A stretch of 64,000 nt of DNA. It comes from Faucicola mancuniensis. GTDB lineage: Bacteria; Pseudomonadota; Gammaproteobacteria; Pseudomonadales; Moraxellaceae. The translations under genes were made by a program, and so were the position numbers. Every line of letters begins with the position of its first letter. The stretch's first letter is position 1. Of this stretch, positions 43,998-53,308 are shown piece by piece. The stretch is from the NCBI RefSeq assembly GCF_046523945.1, contig NZ_CP171363.1, positions 2,480,001-2,544,000 of the forward strand, read 5' to 3'. The notes under the pieces are model-generated. The model was not told the DNA's origin. It did not search any database and saw only the letters and a program-made list of their open reading frames with translations.

Positions 43998-45848
43998 ATG
44001 CTCCACAAACTCACCTTCGGCACATTTTCCGAGAAAGACACCGCCAGTTTTATGCGATTGATGATGTATATCAAACCCTACAAAACTCGCATCATCATCG
44101 CCCTACTGGCAATTTTGGGTATCGCCATTTGTGAAAGCTACTTATCTGCCTTTATCGCCCCCTTAATCAATCAAGGCTTTGCCATACCTGACAACATCGC
44201 CCCTGTACAACAAAATAGCGGTTTGATGGCTGACTTAATCCATTTAAAAGACCAATTTCACCACTTAATTTGGGGAACAGAAAATAAAATTTGGATTGTG
44301 CCGATTTTTTTTATGGTGTTGGTCGTGTTTCGTGGCGTTTGTCGTTATGTCAGCAGCTATCTATTGACGTGGGTGTCTATCATGGCGGTCAGTCATTTAC
44401 GCCGTGATATGTTTGATAAAATGCTGTCGCTGTCGGTAAAATATCACCAAGAAAAGTCGGCTGGCGATATGCTGATGAACATCTCGCACATGGCAACCAC
44501 CGCCCTGAGCAGTGCAAGCGATGTCTTTATCACACTCGCTCGTGATACGCTGATTGTCGTGGGTTTGGTGTGCGTGCTGTTTTATTTAAACTGGCAATTG
44601 ACCTTGATTATTTTGGTGATGTTTCCGATTTTATCTTTTATTTCAAAATATTACCGCAATCGTCTAAAAAACATCATTGACACTTCGCAAAAAAGCGTGG
44701 GCGTGTTAAATACCGTCATCAATGAAACACACGAAGGCAACCGTGTGATTAAACTGTTTGGCGGTCAAGGTCAAGCTCGTGATAAATTTACGCAAGTCAA
44801 TGAGTTAATTGTACATTTAAACAAAAAAATTACCCAAGCCAACGTAGCTCGCTCGCCAATTAATGAAATCATTGGTTCTATCGCCCTTGCTATTGTTATT
44901 TTTATCGCACTTTGGCAAAGTCAAAACGGCGTAACCACTATTGGTGAGTTTATGGCATTTATCGTGGCGATGATGCAGATGTTTGGACCAATTAAAAATT
45001 TGGCAAACATCAGCGTCCCTATGCAAACCATGTTTTTGGCGGCGGATTCGGTCTGTGAATTTTTGGACACCAAGCCAGAAGAAGACAACGGAAAGATAGA
45101 ATTGACAAACATCACAGGCACTTTAGAGTTTTGCCATATTAGCGTACAATACAATGCCGATAGCAAAAAAGCCCTTGATGAGTTTAACCTATACATCAAA
45201 GCAGGCGAAAAAGTCGCCCTAGTGGGCAAATCAGGGTCGGGCAAAACCACGGCAGTAAACTTGCTCCCACGTTTTATTTTGCCAACTGATGGCAAAATTT
45301 TGCTAGATGGTGTGGATATTCAAGACGTAAAATTGGATAATTTGCGTTCACAATTTTCGCTCGTTTCGCAAGATACCTTTTTGTTTGATGATACGTTGTT
45401 TAACAATGTGCGTTATTCTCGCCCTACTGCTACCGAAGAAGAAGTCATTAAGGCGTTAGAATCAGCTAATTTGATGGAAGTGGTAAAACAATTACCGCAA
45501 GGCATTCATCAGCCGATTGGGGCAAATGGCAGTCAGCTCTCTGGCGGTCAGCGTCAGCGTGTGTCTATCGCAAGGGCAATTTTAAAAGATGCACCGATTT
45601 TATTACTTGATGAGGCGACCAGTGCGTTAGATAACGAGTCCGAACGCCTTGTACAGCAAGCCTTAGAACGCTTAATGCAAGGGCGGACAAGTATTATTAT
45701 CGCACACCGTTTAACTACCATTGAACAAGCCGACCGCATTATCGTGATGGACGAGGGCAAAATTATTGAACAAGGCTCACATGATGAGCTGATGATGGCG
45801 AATGGGTATTATGCTAAACTTAAGAATTTAACCAATTTGACTAATTAG
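43998..45848 (+). CDS. msbA: Lipid A export ATP-binding/permease protein MsbA
   Basis: 616 residues. Six-helix ABC exporter domain (about 30-340) followed by the ATPase domain: Walker A GKSGSGKTT near 411, signature LSGGQRQR, Walker B ILLLDEATSALD and IIIAHRLTTIEQADRI. It flips core-lipid A across the inner membrane, the step after the acyltransferase and glycosyltransferases encoded just upstream. lpxK, often beside msbA, is absent here. The ribosome site is weak. Confidence 0.93.
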   Translation: MLHKLTFGTFSEKDTASFMRLMMYIKPYKTRIIIALLAILGIAICESYLSAFIAPLINQGFAIPDNIAPVQQNSGLMADLIHLKDQFHHLIWGTENKIWIVPIFFMVLVVFRGVCRYVSSYLLTWVSIMAVSHLRRDMFDKMLSLSVKYHQEKSAGDMLMNISHMATTALSSASDVFITLARDTLIVVGLVCVLFYLNWQLTLIILVMFPILSFISKYYRNRLKNIIDTSQKSVGVLNTVINETHEGNRVIKLFGGQGQARDKFTQVNELIVHLNKKITQANVARSPINEIIGSIALAIVIFIALWQSQNGVTTIGEFMAFIVAMMQMFGPIKNLANISVPMQTMFLAADSVCEFLDTKPEEDNGKIELTNITGTLEFCHISVQYNADSKKALDEFNLYIKAGEKVALVGKSGSGKTTAVNLLPRFILPTDGKILLDGVDIQDVKLDNLRSQFSLVSQDTFLFDDTLFNNVRYSRPTATEEEVIKALESANLMEVVKQLPQGIHQPIGANGSQLSGGQRQRVSIARAILKDAPILLLDEATSALDNESERLVQQALERLMQGRTSIIIAHRLTTIEQADRIIVMDEGKIIEQGSHDELMMANGYYAKLKNLTNLTN

Positions 45849-45881
45849 TTAAGCAACGAAACAACATAAGGATTATAATAC

Positions 45882-46563
45882 AATGAAAATCCTACTCACA
45901 GGCGGTGCAGGCTTTATCGGTTCTGCAGTTATTCACCATTTAATCAACGACACCGACCACAGCGTTTTAAACGTAGATAAACTCCCTATGCAGGCAATTT
46001 AGAATCGCTCATCAGTGTGGCGGACAATCCACGCTATCAATTTAGTCAAACTGACATTTGCAATCAAGCCGAAATTAAACTTTTGTTTAATGAATTTACC
46101 CCTGACATTGTCATGCACCTAGTGGCAGAGAGTCATGTAGACCGCTCTATTACAGGCTCTCGTGAGTTCATTGAAACCAACATCATCGGCACTTACACCC
46201 TACTGGAAGTGGCTCGCACCTATTATGCCAAGTTGTCGGACGATAAAAAGGCAACTTTCCGCTTTCACCACATTTCTACCGATGAAGTGTATGGCGATTT
46301 GCACGGCACGGACAATTTATTCACCGAAACCACGCCTTACGCCCCCAAGCTCGCCCTATTCGGCAAGTAAAGCCAGCTCCGACCATTTGGTGCGTGCATG
46401 GCACAGAACCTATGGCTTGCCTATGGTGATTACCAATTGTTCAAACAATTACGATCCGTATCATTTCCCAGAAAAACTCATTCCACTGATGATTTTAAAC
46501 GCCCTAAACGGTAAAAACCTGCCTGTTTATGTTAATGGCAAGCAAATCCGAGATTGGCTGTAT
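45882..46563 (+). pseudogene. rfbB: Broken dTDP-glucose 4,6-dehydratase (rfbB) remnant
   Basis: Starts MKILLTGGAGFIGSAVIHHL (Rossmann GGxGxxG), loses one base near 45984 (CTCCCTATG where CTCACCTATG is expected for LTYAGN), continues in a second frame through VADNPRYQF...HISTDEVYGDLHGTD, then gains a C in a five-C run at 46342-46346 and moves to SSPYSASKASSDHLVRAWHRTYG (catalytic YxxxK). It stops matching after NGKQIRDWLY, where IS256 sequence takes over. Two frameshifts plus loss of the C-terminal third mean it is dead. dTDP-deoxysugar synthesis genes rmlA/C/D are not nearby. Confidence 0.82.
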
Positions 46564-46935
46564 AAGGCGGTAAACAAGGAATCAGCTGAGATTGCTCTTG
46601 ATGAGCTTGATAGAGTCTAGGGTGGCAAATACCCCACTGTTATTGCTTCTTGGCGGGATAAGTGGCATTTACTCAGTGCTTATTTCAAATACCCTGAAGC
46701 GGTGAGAAAGCCAATCTATACCACGAATGCGGTTGAAGCGGTTCATCGTCAATTCAGAAAAGTTACCAAAACTAAAGGAGCATTTCCTAATGAAACAAGC
46801 TTGCTAAAATTACTGTATGTTGGTATGCTAAATGCGTCAGAGAAATGGACGATGCTAATTAATAACTGGGGTCAAACAATGATGCAGTTGTCTATCCATT
46901 TCCCTGATCGTTTAGATACTGTGATGAAACTATAA
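46561..46935 (+). pseudogene. IS256-family transposase C-terminal remnant
   Basis: Continues directly from the rfbB frame: KAVNKESAEIALDELDRV, TAG (46618-46620, probably a former TGG Trp), then GGKYPTVIASWRDKW, YTTNAVEAVHRQFRK (typical Mutator/IS256 ending) and WGQTMMQLSIHFPDRLDTVMKL. Only about 125 C-terminal residues remain; the rest of the element and the end of rfbB have been deleted together. An IS right end probably lies within 46936-46970 (GACACAGAGTTTTG). Confidence 0.78.
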
Positions 46936-47083
46936 TTTAACTGACACAGAGTTTTGAACGCCCTCCTAGCCTTGCATAAAAAAATTCTTAGAAAATATTT
47001 GAGTTTAAAAAATCAGTTATATTCCTTATTTTAATATAAAATTAGTTTGAATAAACTGTCTTTATCATATTCTTGTAACATGA

Positions 47084-49066
47084 TTATTTTCCCAAATATT
47101 GTTTGACCTTTTTTTCTTTTTCTGAATTGACCCACCAATAATCCAAACCAATCGCATTGGTCGGTAGCTCGCCATGCTCATACTGTTGCCAATGGGCGAT
47201 GGTATCATACGGCTTGCCATAAGTCGGTATCATATAAAACCCCGCTCGCAACAATCGGTCTAACACCTTGCTATACAAAATAATCTCATCACGATTTTGC
47301 GATTTGATAAGTTTGTCAATCACCGTATCAATCACAGGATTTTTGATACCTGCGGAATTTTGGTTGCCCTGCTCGTCCGCCGACTGACTACCCCACATAT
47401 AGCTTTGCTCCGCCCCCGGTGATGTGCTTTGTGCAAAAATATCCACAATCATATCATAATCAAACTTGCGAACTCGCTCCAAATACTGCGGTGCATCCAC
47501 ACCACGAATATTCACATCAAAGCCCAAACGCTGTAACTGTCGCACATAGGGCAAAATAATGCGGTTTTGCTGGTCGCCTGTTAATAAAATTTCAAATTTG
47601 GCAGGTGTGCCATTGGGCTGAAATAATTTGCCATTTTGATAATAAAATTTGGCTTGTAATAATAATTCTCTGGCTTTGAGCAGATTTTCACGATTAAAAC
47701 CATCGCCTTGACTTTTTGGAGCTTGCCAATTGGATAACGTAAATTGTCGTTGAATGGGTTCAAGTTTTGACAATAATGGCGTTAAAACTGCCATTTCATC
47801 GGCATTTGGCGTACCTGTCGCCTGTAATTCTGAGCCATGAAAAAAACTTTGCAAACGTTCATATTGTCCATAAAACATAGATTTGTTTAACCATTCAAAA
47901 TCATACGCCAATGTCAAAGCCTGCCTTACACGAATATCTTGAAAAATGGCTCGGCGATTGTTCATCACCAAGGCTTGCATCGGCACAGGATTTTTGTTGG
48001 TGATTTTTTCTTTGACCACCATCTGATTTTTCACCGCAGGAAAGTCATAACCTGTCGCCCACGTTCTGGCTTTATTTTCTGGGCGAAACTGATACTCGCC
48101 AGCCTTAAAACCTTCAAAAGCAATCTCTTGACTTTGATAATACACAAATTTTATCGTATCAAAATTAAAACGCCCCACATTTGCCATCACACCAGCATCG
48201 CTTTTTGCCCCCCAATAGTTTGGGTCTCTCACATAACTGACGTTACGCCCTGCTTCAATCTGACCGATTTTGTACGCACCGCTGCCCATTAGAGGTGTTA
48301 AAGATACTTTTTCAAAATTTTCATCAATGCTTTTTTTAGACCAAATCGGCATTTGCCCCACGGTCAACAGCAATTCGGCATTGTCCGCCCCATCAAAAAT
48401 AAATTTGACACGGTGTCTATCCAAGGTTTCAATTCTTTTGACCCCTGATAAATAGCTTCGCATACTCATCGTGCCTTTGGTTAAAATCGCTTCCAGACTG
48501 GCTTTAACATCATCAGCCGTTACAGGCGAACCGTCCCAAAAATAGGCTTTGGGATTGACGTGATAAATTACCCAACTTTTATCATTTGGGTCAAAGGTAA
48601 CTTTTTCGGCAAGTTGTGGATACATGACAAAGCCTTCGGACAGTGAGCCTGTCATCAAGGTATCGTATAAATAAAAGGTGCCTATGGCTGGCGTACCCTT
48701 GTCAATCCAAGGGTTCATGCTATTAAACGTACCTTGTGCCGATAGGCTTAACGTGCCACCTTTGGGGGCGTTCGGGTTGGCATACGGCAGATGACTTAAT
48801 CCTACAAATGTAGGTGTGCTATTATGTCCCAGTGCAGTAACGGTTTGAACGCCTGTTTTTTGCGGTGGTTGTTTTGTTGTGTTTTGGTTGATAAGATTTT
48901 GGTTGCTAGAATTTTCGTTGGTTGAATTTTGGTTTGTAAAGATTGGATTGGTTGTGTCGGTTTTTTTATCGGTTTTTGGCGTGGCGACACTTTGGGCAAA
49001 TAATGGCAAAGACGCACCTGCCACCACAAGGCTGATAATGTATGCTTTTTTTTGCCACACGCCCAT
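47084..49066 (-). CDS. Extracellular solute-binding protein, family 5 (YejA-like)
   Basis: 660 residues. Signal peptide at 1-25 (AYIISLVVAGASLPLFAQS). Residues 30-72 are a Thr/Asn/Gln-rich low-complexity linker. Then an oligopeptide-type binding domain: NPNAPKGGTLSLSAQGTFNSMNPW, TADDVKASLEAIL, LMGSGAYKIGQIEAGRNVSYVRDPNYWG, and the C-terminal FDYDMIVDIFAQSTSPGAEQ. YejA proteins bind peptides or muropeptides for an ABC importer; no permease or ATPase genes are beside it. It starts nine bases after the parA stop, whose TAA lies in its ribosome site (TTAAGGA), so it is probably in the rsmG-parA operon. Confidence 0.85.
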   Translation of the reverse strand: MGVWQKKAYIISLVVAGASLPLFAQSVATPKTDKKTDTTNPIFTNQNSTNENSSNQNLINQNTTKQPPQKTGVQTVTALGHNSTPTFVGLSHLPYANPNAPKGGTLSLSAQGTFNSMNPWIDKGTPAIGTFYLYDTLMTGSLSEGFVMYPQLAEKVTFDPNDKSWVIYHVNPKAYFWDGSPVTADDVKASLEAILTKGTMSMRSYLSGVKRIETLDRHRVKFIFDGADNAELLLTVGQMPIWSKKSIDENFEKVSLTPLMGSGAYKIGQIEAGRNVSYVRDPNYWGAKSDAGVMANVGRFNFDTIKFVYYQSQEIAFEGFKAGEYQFRPENKARTWATGYDFPAVKNQMVVKEKITNKNPVPMQALVMNNRRAIFQDIRVRQALTLAYDFEWLNKSMFYGQYERLQSFFHGSELQATGTPNADEMAVLTPLLSKLEPIQRQFTLSNWQAPKSQGDGFNRENLLKARELLLQAKFYYQNGKLFQPNGTPAKFEILLTGDQQNRIILPYVRQLQRLGFDVNIRGVDAPQYLERVRKFDYDMIVDIFAQSTSPGAEQSYMWGSQSADEQGNQNSAGIKNPVIDTVIDKLIKSQNRDEIILYSKVLDRLLRAGFYMIPTYGKPYDTIAHWQQYEHGELPTNAIGLDYWWVNSEKEKKVKQYLGK

Positions 49067-49075
49067 AAAAAATCC

Positions 49076-49861
49076 TTAACGTTTTTGTTTGATTAATTCA
49101 TTCGCCAGTTTGGTATAAGCATACGCACCTGTAGAATTTTGTTCATAATCAATCACCGACATACCGTGGGCTGGGGCTTCCGCCAAACGCACATTTCTTG
49201 GGATAATGGTGTGAAACATGATATCGCCAAAATGCTGTACCAACTCACGAGATACATCATTGGCAAGCGTATTTCTTGGGTCAAACATGGTACGCAACAC
49301 GCCACGAATGTGCAAATTTGGGTTTAATTCTTTTAATCGCTCAATGGTATTTGACAAATCCGCCAAACCTTCTAAGGCAAAATACTCGCATTGCATCGGA
49401 ATAATCACACCGCTGGTCGCATACATGGCATTAATCGTTAATAAACTCAAACTTGGGGCACAGTCAATAATCACATAATCATAGGCTTTTTGTGGCTTGC
49501 CGTTTTTGTTTGGCAAATCATTTAACGACTGCATGGCAGTATCCAAAATCGCATAATTATTGTCAATTTGGCTCAACGATAAATCAATGCCAGACAGTTC
49601 GCCATTTGCCCCCACCACGTCATAACCTGCGTCCGATTTGACAATCGCATCCAGCAATGGCACATCATCAAGCAATACATCGGCAATGCTATATTCTAGT
49701 TCACGTTTGTCAATGCCTGATGCGGTGGTGGCGTTGCCCTGTGCGTCAAGGTCAATTAACAACACTTTTTTGCGTTTGTGTGCCAAAGCACTGGCAAGGT
49801 TTACAGCGGTGGTAGTTTTGCCAACACCGCCTTTTTGATTGGCAATTGCTAAAATATCCAT
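49076..49861 (-). CDS. parA: Chromosome-partitioning ATPase ParA (Soj)
   Basis: 261 residues. Deviant Walker A KGGVGKTTTAVNLA with Lys10, Walker A' VLLIDLDAQGNATTASG and VIIDCAPSLSLLTINAM, as in chromosomal Soj/ParA. With ParB and parS it segregates replication origins. It follows rsmG by 39 bases, the typical origin-proximal order, but the gene normally next, parB, is replaced by a solute-binding protein gene. No SpoIIIE- or plasmid-type N-terminal HTH is present. Confidence 0.93.
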   Translation of the reverse strand: MDILAIANQKGGVGKTTTAVNLASALAHKRKKVLLIDLDAQGNATTASGIDKRELEYSIADVLLDDVPLLDAIVKSDAGYDVVGANGELSGIDLSLSQIDNNYAILDTAMQSLNDLPNKNGKPQKAYDYVIIDCAPSLSLLTINAMYATSGVIIPMQCEYFALEGLADLSNTIERLKELNPNLHIRGVLRTMFDPRNTLANDVSRELVQHFGDIMFHTIIPRNVRLAEAPAHGMSVIDYEQNSTGAYAYTKLANELIKQKR

Positions 49862-49900
49862 GAAGTTTCTCTAAAAGTTTATTTAAATATATTTTGCAAA

Positions 49901-50539
49901 TTATGATTTTGTCAAATGAATCAAATGGCGTTCTTCGTCCAAAAATGGCACAGTCAAGCGAATGCTGTCAATTTGCCAATTGGCTTGTAATTGAGCAATT
50001 TCGTCTACAGGATTTACGCCTTTCATCGCCCAAAACTCGCCGTTTGGCTTTAATTTATCTTGTCCTAATGCCACAAAATCCAACAAAGACGCAAACGCAC
50101 GAGAGGTAATAATATCATAAGTTTGCGTGTGCTCTTCTATACGGCTGGCAATCGGATTGACATTTTTTAGTCCCAATTCGCTTGTTATCTGTTTGATAAA
50201 ACGTACTTTTTTACCATTGCTGTCTAAAGCGGTAACTTGGCGTTCTGGCTGACAAATCGCCACAATCACCGATGGCAAGCCTGCCCCAGTGCCAATATCT
50301 AACAAATCACCTGTTGGCAAATGTGGCACAATGCTTAGGCTATCTAAGATATGCTTGATTAAAGCAGGTTCGGCTTGTTTAATCGCTGTCAGATTGTAGG
50401 CTTTATTCCAAAACAACAACTGTTGTAAATAATACAATAGTTTATTTTGTTGGATTTCGCTTAAATTTAAATTAAGCTGTTCTAAACCATTTTGCAACTT
50501 TGGTAATAATTGTTGATACGAATTGTCAATTTTTAACAT
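49901..50539 (-). CDS. rsmG: 16S rRNA m7G527 methyltransferase RsmG
   Basis: 212 residues from the ATG at 50539 (MLKIDNSYQQLL); a TTG 12 bases upstream is less likely. SAM-binding LLDIGTGAGLPSVIVAICQPERQV and VTALDSNGKKVRFI identify the family. It methylates G527 in the 530 loop of 16S rRNA. It is upstream of parA, as in many proteobacteria, and 27 bases downstream of the sthA stop. Confidence 0.94.
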   Translation of the reverse strand: MLKIDNSYQQLLPKLQNGLEQLNLNLSEIQQNKLLYYLQQLLFWNKAYNLTAIKQAEPALIKHILDSLSIVPHLPTGDLLDIGTGAGLPSVIVAICQPERQVTALDSNGKKVRFIKQITSELGLKNVNPIASRIEEHTQTYDIITSRAFASLLDFVALGQDKLKPNGEFWAMKGVNPVDEIAQLQANWQIDSIRLTVPFLDEERHLIHLTKS

Positions 50540-50565
50540 TGTTTTTACCAATTATTTTTTACCAA

Positions 50566-52167
50566 TTAAAATACACGATTTAGACCGTTTAACGCCGCTA
50601 CACGATAGGCTTCCGCCATTGTTGGATAGTTAAAGGTGGTATTAACAAAATATTCTAGCGTGCCATTTAACAACATCACCGCTTGTCCAATGTGAATAAT
50701 CTCGGAGGCTTGGTTGCCATAGCAGTGAATACCCAAAATTTGTAAGGTTTCACGATGAAACAAGATTTTTAATACACCACTACGCTCGCCAACAATCTGT
50801 GCTCTTGCCAAATGTTTAAAAAATGCTTGACCGACTTCGTAAGGCACTTGTTCTGCGGTCAACTCTTTTTCGTTTTTGCCGATACTGGAGATTTCTGGAA
50901 TGGTATAAATCCCTGTTGGCACGCTACGCACAGGCTGGGCGTTTTCATCGCCGACCATATATGCGGCTGCACAACGCCCTTGGTCATAAGCAGCTGATGC
51001 CAATGATGGCCAGCCAATCACATCACCTGCGGCATAAATGTTATCAATGTTGGTTTGATAAAATTCATTGACGCTTAATTGTCCACGTTTGTTGGCTTCT
51101 AAACCGATATTTGCCAAGTTTAGGCTATCGGTATTACCTGAACGTCCGTTACACCACAAAATCGCATCGGATTTGATTTTTTTGCCAGATTTTAAATGCA
51201 AAATTACACAATCATCAAAAGTTTCTAAATAATCAATTTCTTCGTTATTGCGAATTAACACCCCAAATTGGCGGAAGTCATGCGACAATGCGTCCGAAAT
51301 TTCGTCATCAAGGTAGCTTAACAGTTGCTCTTGGGTGTTAATCAAATCCACTTTATAACCCAAACCTGTAAAAATAGACGCATATTCACAGCCAATCACG
51401 CCTGCCCCATAAATAATAATACGCTGAATGACGTAATCCATCTGCAAAATTTGGTCAGAATCAAACACACGTGGATGGTCAAAGTCCAAAATATCAGGGC
51501 GATACGGACGGCTACCCACCGTGATAATGGCTTTGTCAAAAGTGATGTTGCGTTCTGTGCCGTCATTCATGTCAATATGCAGACAATGTTTATCTTTAAA
51601 ACTCGCCCAGCCATTAATCAAATCAATACGATTACGCTCATAAAAACGGGTGTGCGTATCTACTTGGGCTCGCACCACATCACGGGCTTTGGTCAAAATT
51701 TTGTTCAAAGGGATTAAATGATAATCCACGCCTTGATTAAGCACAGGGTCTCGGCGGTTACTGATAATGTTAAACACCGACTGACGCAAAGCTTTACTTG
51801 GAATCGTCCCTACGTGAGCACAGTTTCCGCCCACTTGTTTTCGTGGGTCAATCACGGCAACTTTTTGCCCAGATTTGGCAATTTTCATTGCCGCTGCTTC
51901 ACCAGCAGGACCCGCCCCAATCACAATCGCATCATAGTCATAATTATGCTGGGCATCTTGGCGTTTTTGGCGTTTGATACTGATACGTGTGCTGTCAAGC
52001 GGGCTAATCACATCAAAATGTTTTGAGCCATCGTCAAAATGATTGGGCTTGTCATCTTCGCCAATGCTGGCAGTGTTGGCGGTTTTGTCGGATTCGGACA
52101 AATCGGCTTTGGTTTTTGGTTGCTCTATTTTGTCTTGTGTGATGTCATCTTTTTTTGACTTTGGCAT
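50566..52167 (-). CDS. sthA: Soluble pyridine nucleotide transhydrogenase with N-terminal extension
   Basis: 533 residues against about 465 in homologues. The first 75 are hydrophilic, rich in Lys, Asp and Thr, and likely disordered. The flavoprotein begins YDYDAIVIGAGPAGEAAAM (FAD), with GGNCAHVGTIPSKALR lacking the paired redox cysteines of lipoamide dehydrogenases, as expected for SthA; a second Rossmann motif IIIYGAGVIGCEYASIF binds NAD(P). It transfers hydride from NADPH to NAD+. The tail continues in frame from a good start (AAAGGAAAAAGTT upstream of the ATG). Confidence 0.92.
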   Translation of the reverse strand: MPKSKKDDITQDKIEQPKTKADLSESDKTANTASIGEDDKPNHFDDGSKHFDVISPLDSTRISIKRQKRQDAQHNYDYDAIVIGAGPAGEAAAMKIAKSGQKVAVIDPRKQVGGNCAHVGTIPSKALRQSVFNIISNRRDPVLNQGVDYHLIPLNKILTKARDVVRAQVDTHTRFYERNRIDLINGWASFKDKHCLHIDMNDGTERNITFDKAIITVGSRPYRPDILDFDHPRVFDSDQILQMDYVIQRIIIYGAGVIGCEYASIFTGLGYKVDLINTQEQLLSYLDDEISDALSHDFRQFGVLIRNNEEIDYLETFDDCVILHLKSGKKIKSDAILWCNGRSGNTDSLNLANIGLEANKRGQLSVNEFYQTNIDNIYAAGDVIGWPSLASAAYDQGRCAAAYMVGDENAQPVRSVPTGIYTIPEISSIGKNEKELTAEQVPYEVGQAFFKHLARAQIVGERSGVLKILFHRETLQILGIHCYGNQASEIIHIGQAVMLLNGTLEYFVNTTFNYPTMAEAYRVAALNGLNRVF

Positions 52168-52229
52168 AACTTTTTCCTTTACTTACAATTAAAACTTTTA
52201 AATAATACTTCAATATTTTTACAATAAAT

Positions 52230-53105
52230 TTAACCAATACGGCGTTTTAATCCTGTCATTTGCAAAATGCGTGTGGCAATTTCTTCAATCGACATGGTGG
52301 ATACGTCAATATTTGGAATACCTTGTGAAATATAAATGCCTTGAATGGCTCGCAATTCTTGTTGGCATTGTTGATAACTGGCATAACGGCTACCTGCACG
52401 GCGTTCTTCTCGGATTTTTACCAGACGGTCAATATCAATGACCAAACCAAACAATTTGTCTTTATAAGGTTGCAAGGCTTTTGGCAAAGTATTTTCGTAC
52501 AAATCATCTTCGGTCAAAGGATAATTTGCCGCACGAATGCCAAACTGCAACGCCAAATACAAAGATGTTGGCGTTTTGCCAGAACGTGAAACACCGACCA
52601 AAATAATATCTGCCGCTGCATAATGGTGTGTTCTTGCCCCATCATCATTATCAAGGGCGAAATGCACCGCATCAATGCGTTCTTTATACACTTCTGAATC
52701 CACATCACCGTGTGCATTGACGGTATGTGGTGCAGGTGCAACTTGTAATTCATCAGCAATTTTACCGATTAACCCTTCATAAATATCCAAATTAAAAGCG
52801 GTCGCCTGATTGATATGTTCACGAATTTTATCATCAACAATGGTATCAAACACCAAAGGCATCATGCCTGTTTTTTGGTACAAAAAATTAATCTGTTGTA
52901 CCGCTTTGTCGGCTTTTTCAATGCTATCCACATAGGGAATGACATATACTTCAAACGGCACATTGGGAAAACGAGTCAGCATAGACCGTCCAATGGTTTC
53001 GGAGGTAATGGCTGTTCCATCAGAAATATAAAAAACCGCTCTGACATTGTCCGCATTGTCATTTAATGCGTGTTTATTTTGAATCGTGGATTTAATAAAG
53101 TCCAT
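52230..53105 (-). CDS. ppsR: PEP synthase regulatory kinase/phosphotransferase (PpsR)
   Basis: 291 residues, DUF299 family. VFYISDGTAITSETIGRSML at the start and the P-loop GVSRSGKTPTSLYLALQFG in the centre are diagnostic. PpsR phosphorylates PEP synthase on a threonine near the catalytic His with ADP, and removes it with phosphate, switching gluconeogenesis off and on. It is divergent from its target ppsA, with a 203-base shared upstream region, the usual arrangement. Confidence 0.94.
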   Translation of the reverse strand: MDFIKSTIQNKHALNDNADNVRAVFYISDGTAITSETIGRSMLTRFPNVPFEVYVIPYVDSIEKADKAVQQINFLYQKTGMMPLVFDTIVDDKIREHINQATAFNLDIYEGLIGKIADELQVAPAPHTVNAHGDVDSEVYKERIDAVHFALDNDDGARTHHYAAADIILVGVSRSGKTPTSLYLALQFGIRAANYPLTEDDLYENTLPKALQPYKDKLFGLVIDIDRLVKIREERRAGSRYASYQQCQQELRAIQGIYISQGIPNIDVSTMSIEEIATRILQMTGLKRRIG

Positions 53106-53308
53106 AAAATATCACTTGTTTCCTATAAAAAAACCGAAAAATAAAAAATGAAAAACAAAATCTTTGGCTATTATACCTAATTTATTGTATAAATTCTAAT
53201 TATTCAAAAAAATTTGCAAAATAAAATAAAACGCTTTTGTTATCAGCAATTTTTAGGTAAAATAGCATTATCAATTTTTAAAATATCCTTATTTCACGGA
53301 GTTATTAT

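Noticed and set aside
46017..46370. A short intact epimerase gene
   Set aside because: It is the middle part of rfbB between two frameshifts, not an independent gene.
49901..50539. rsmG-parA as proof that oriC is in this window
   Set aside because: The order is only suggestive; other origin-linked genes (mnmG, mnmE, rnpA, dnaA) are absent.
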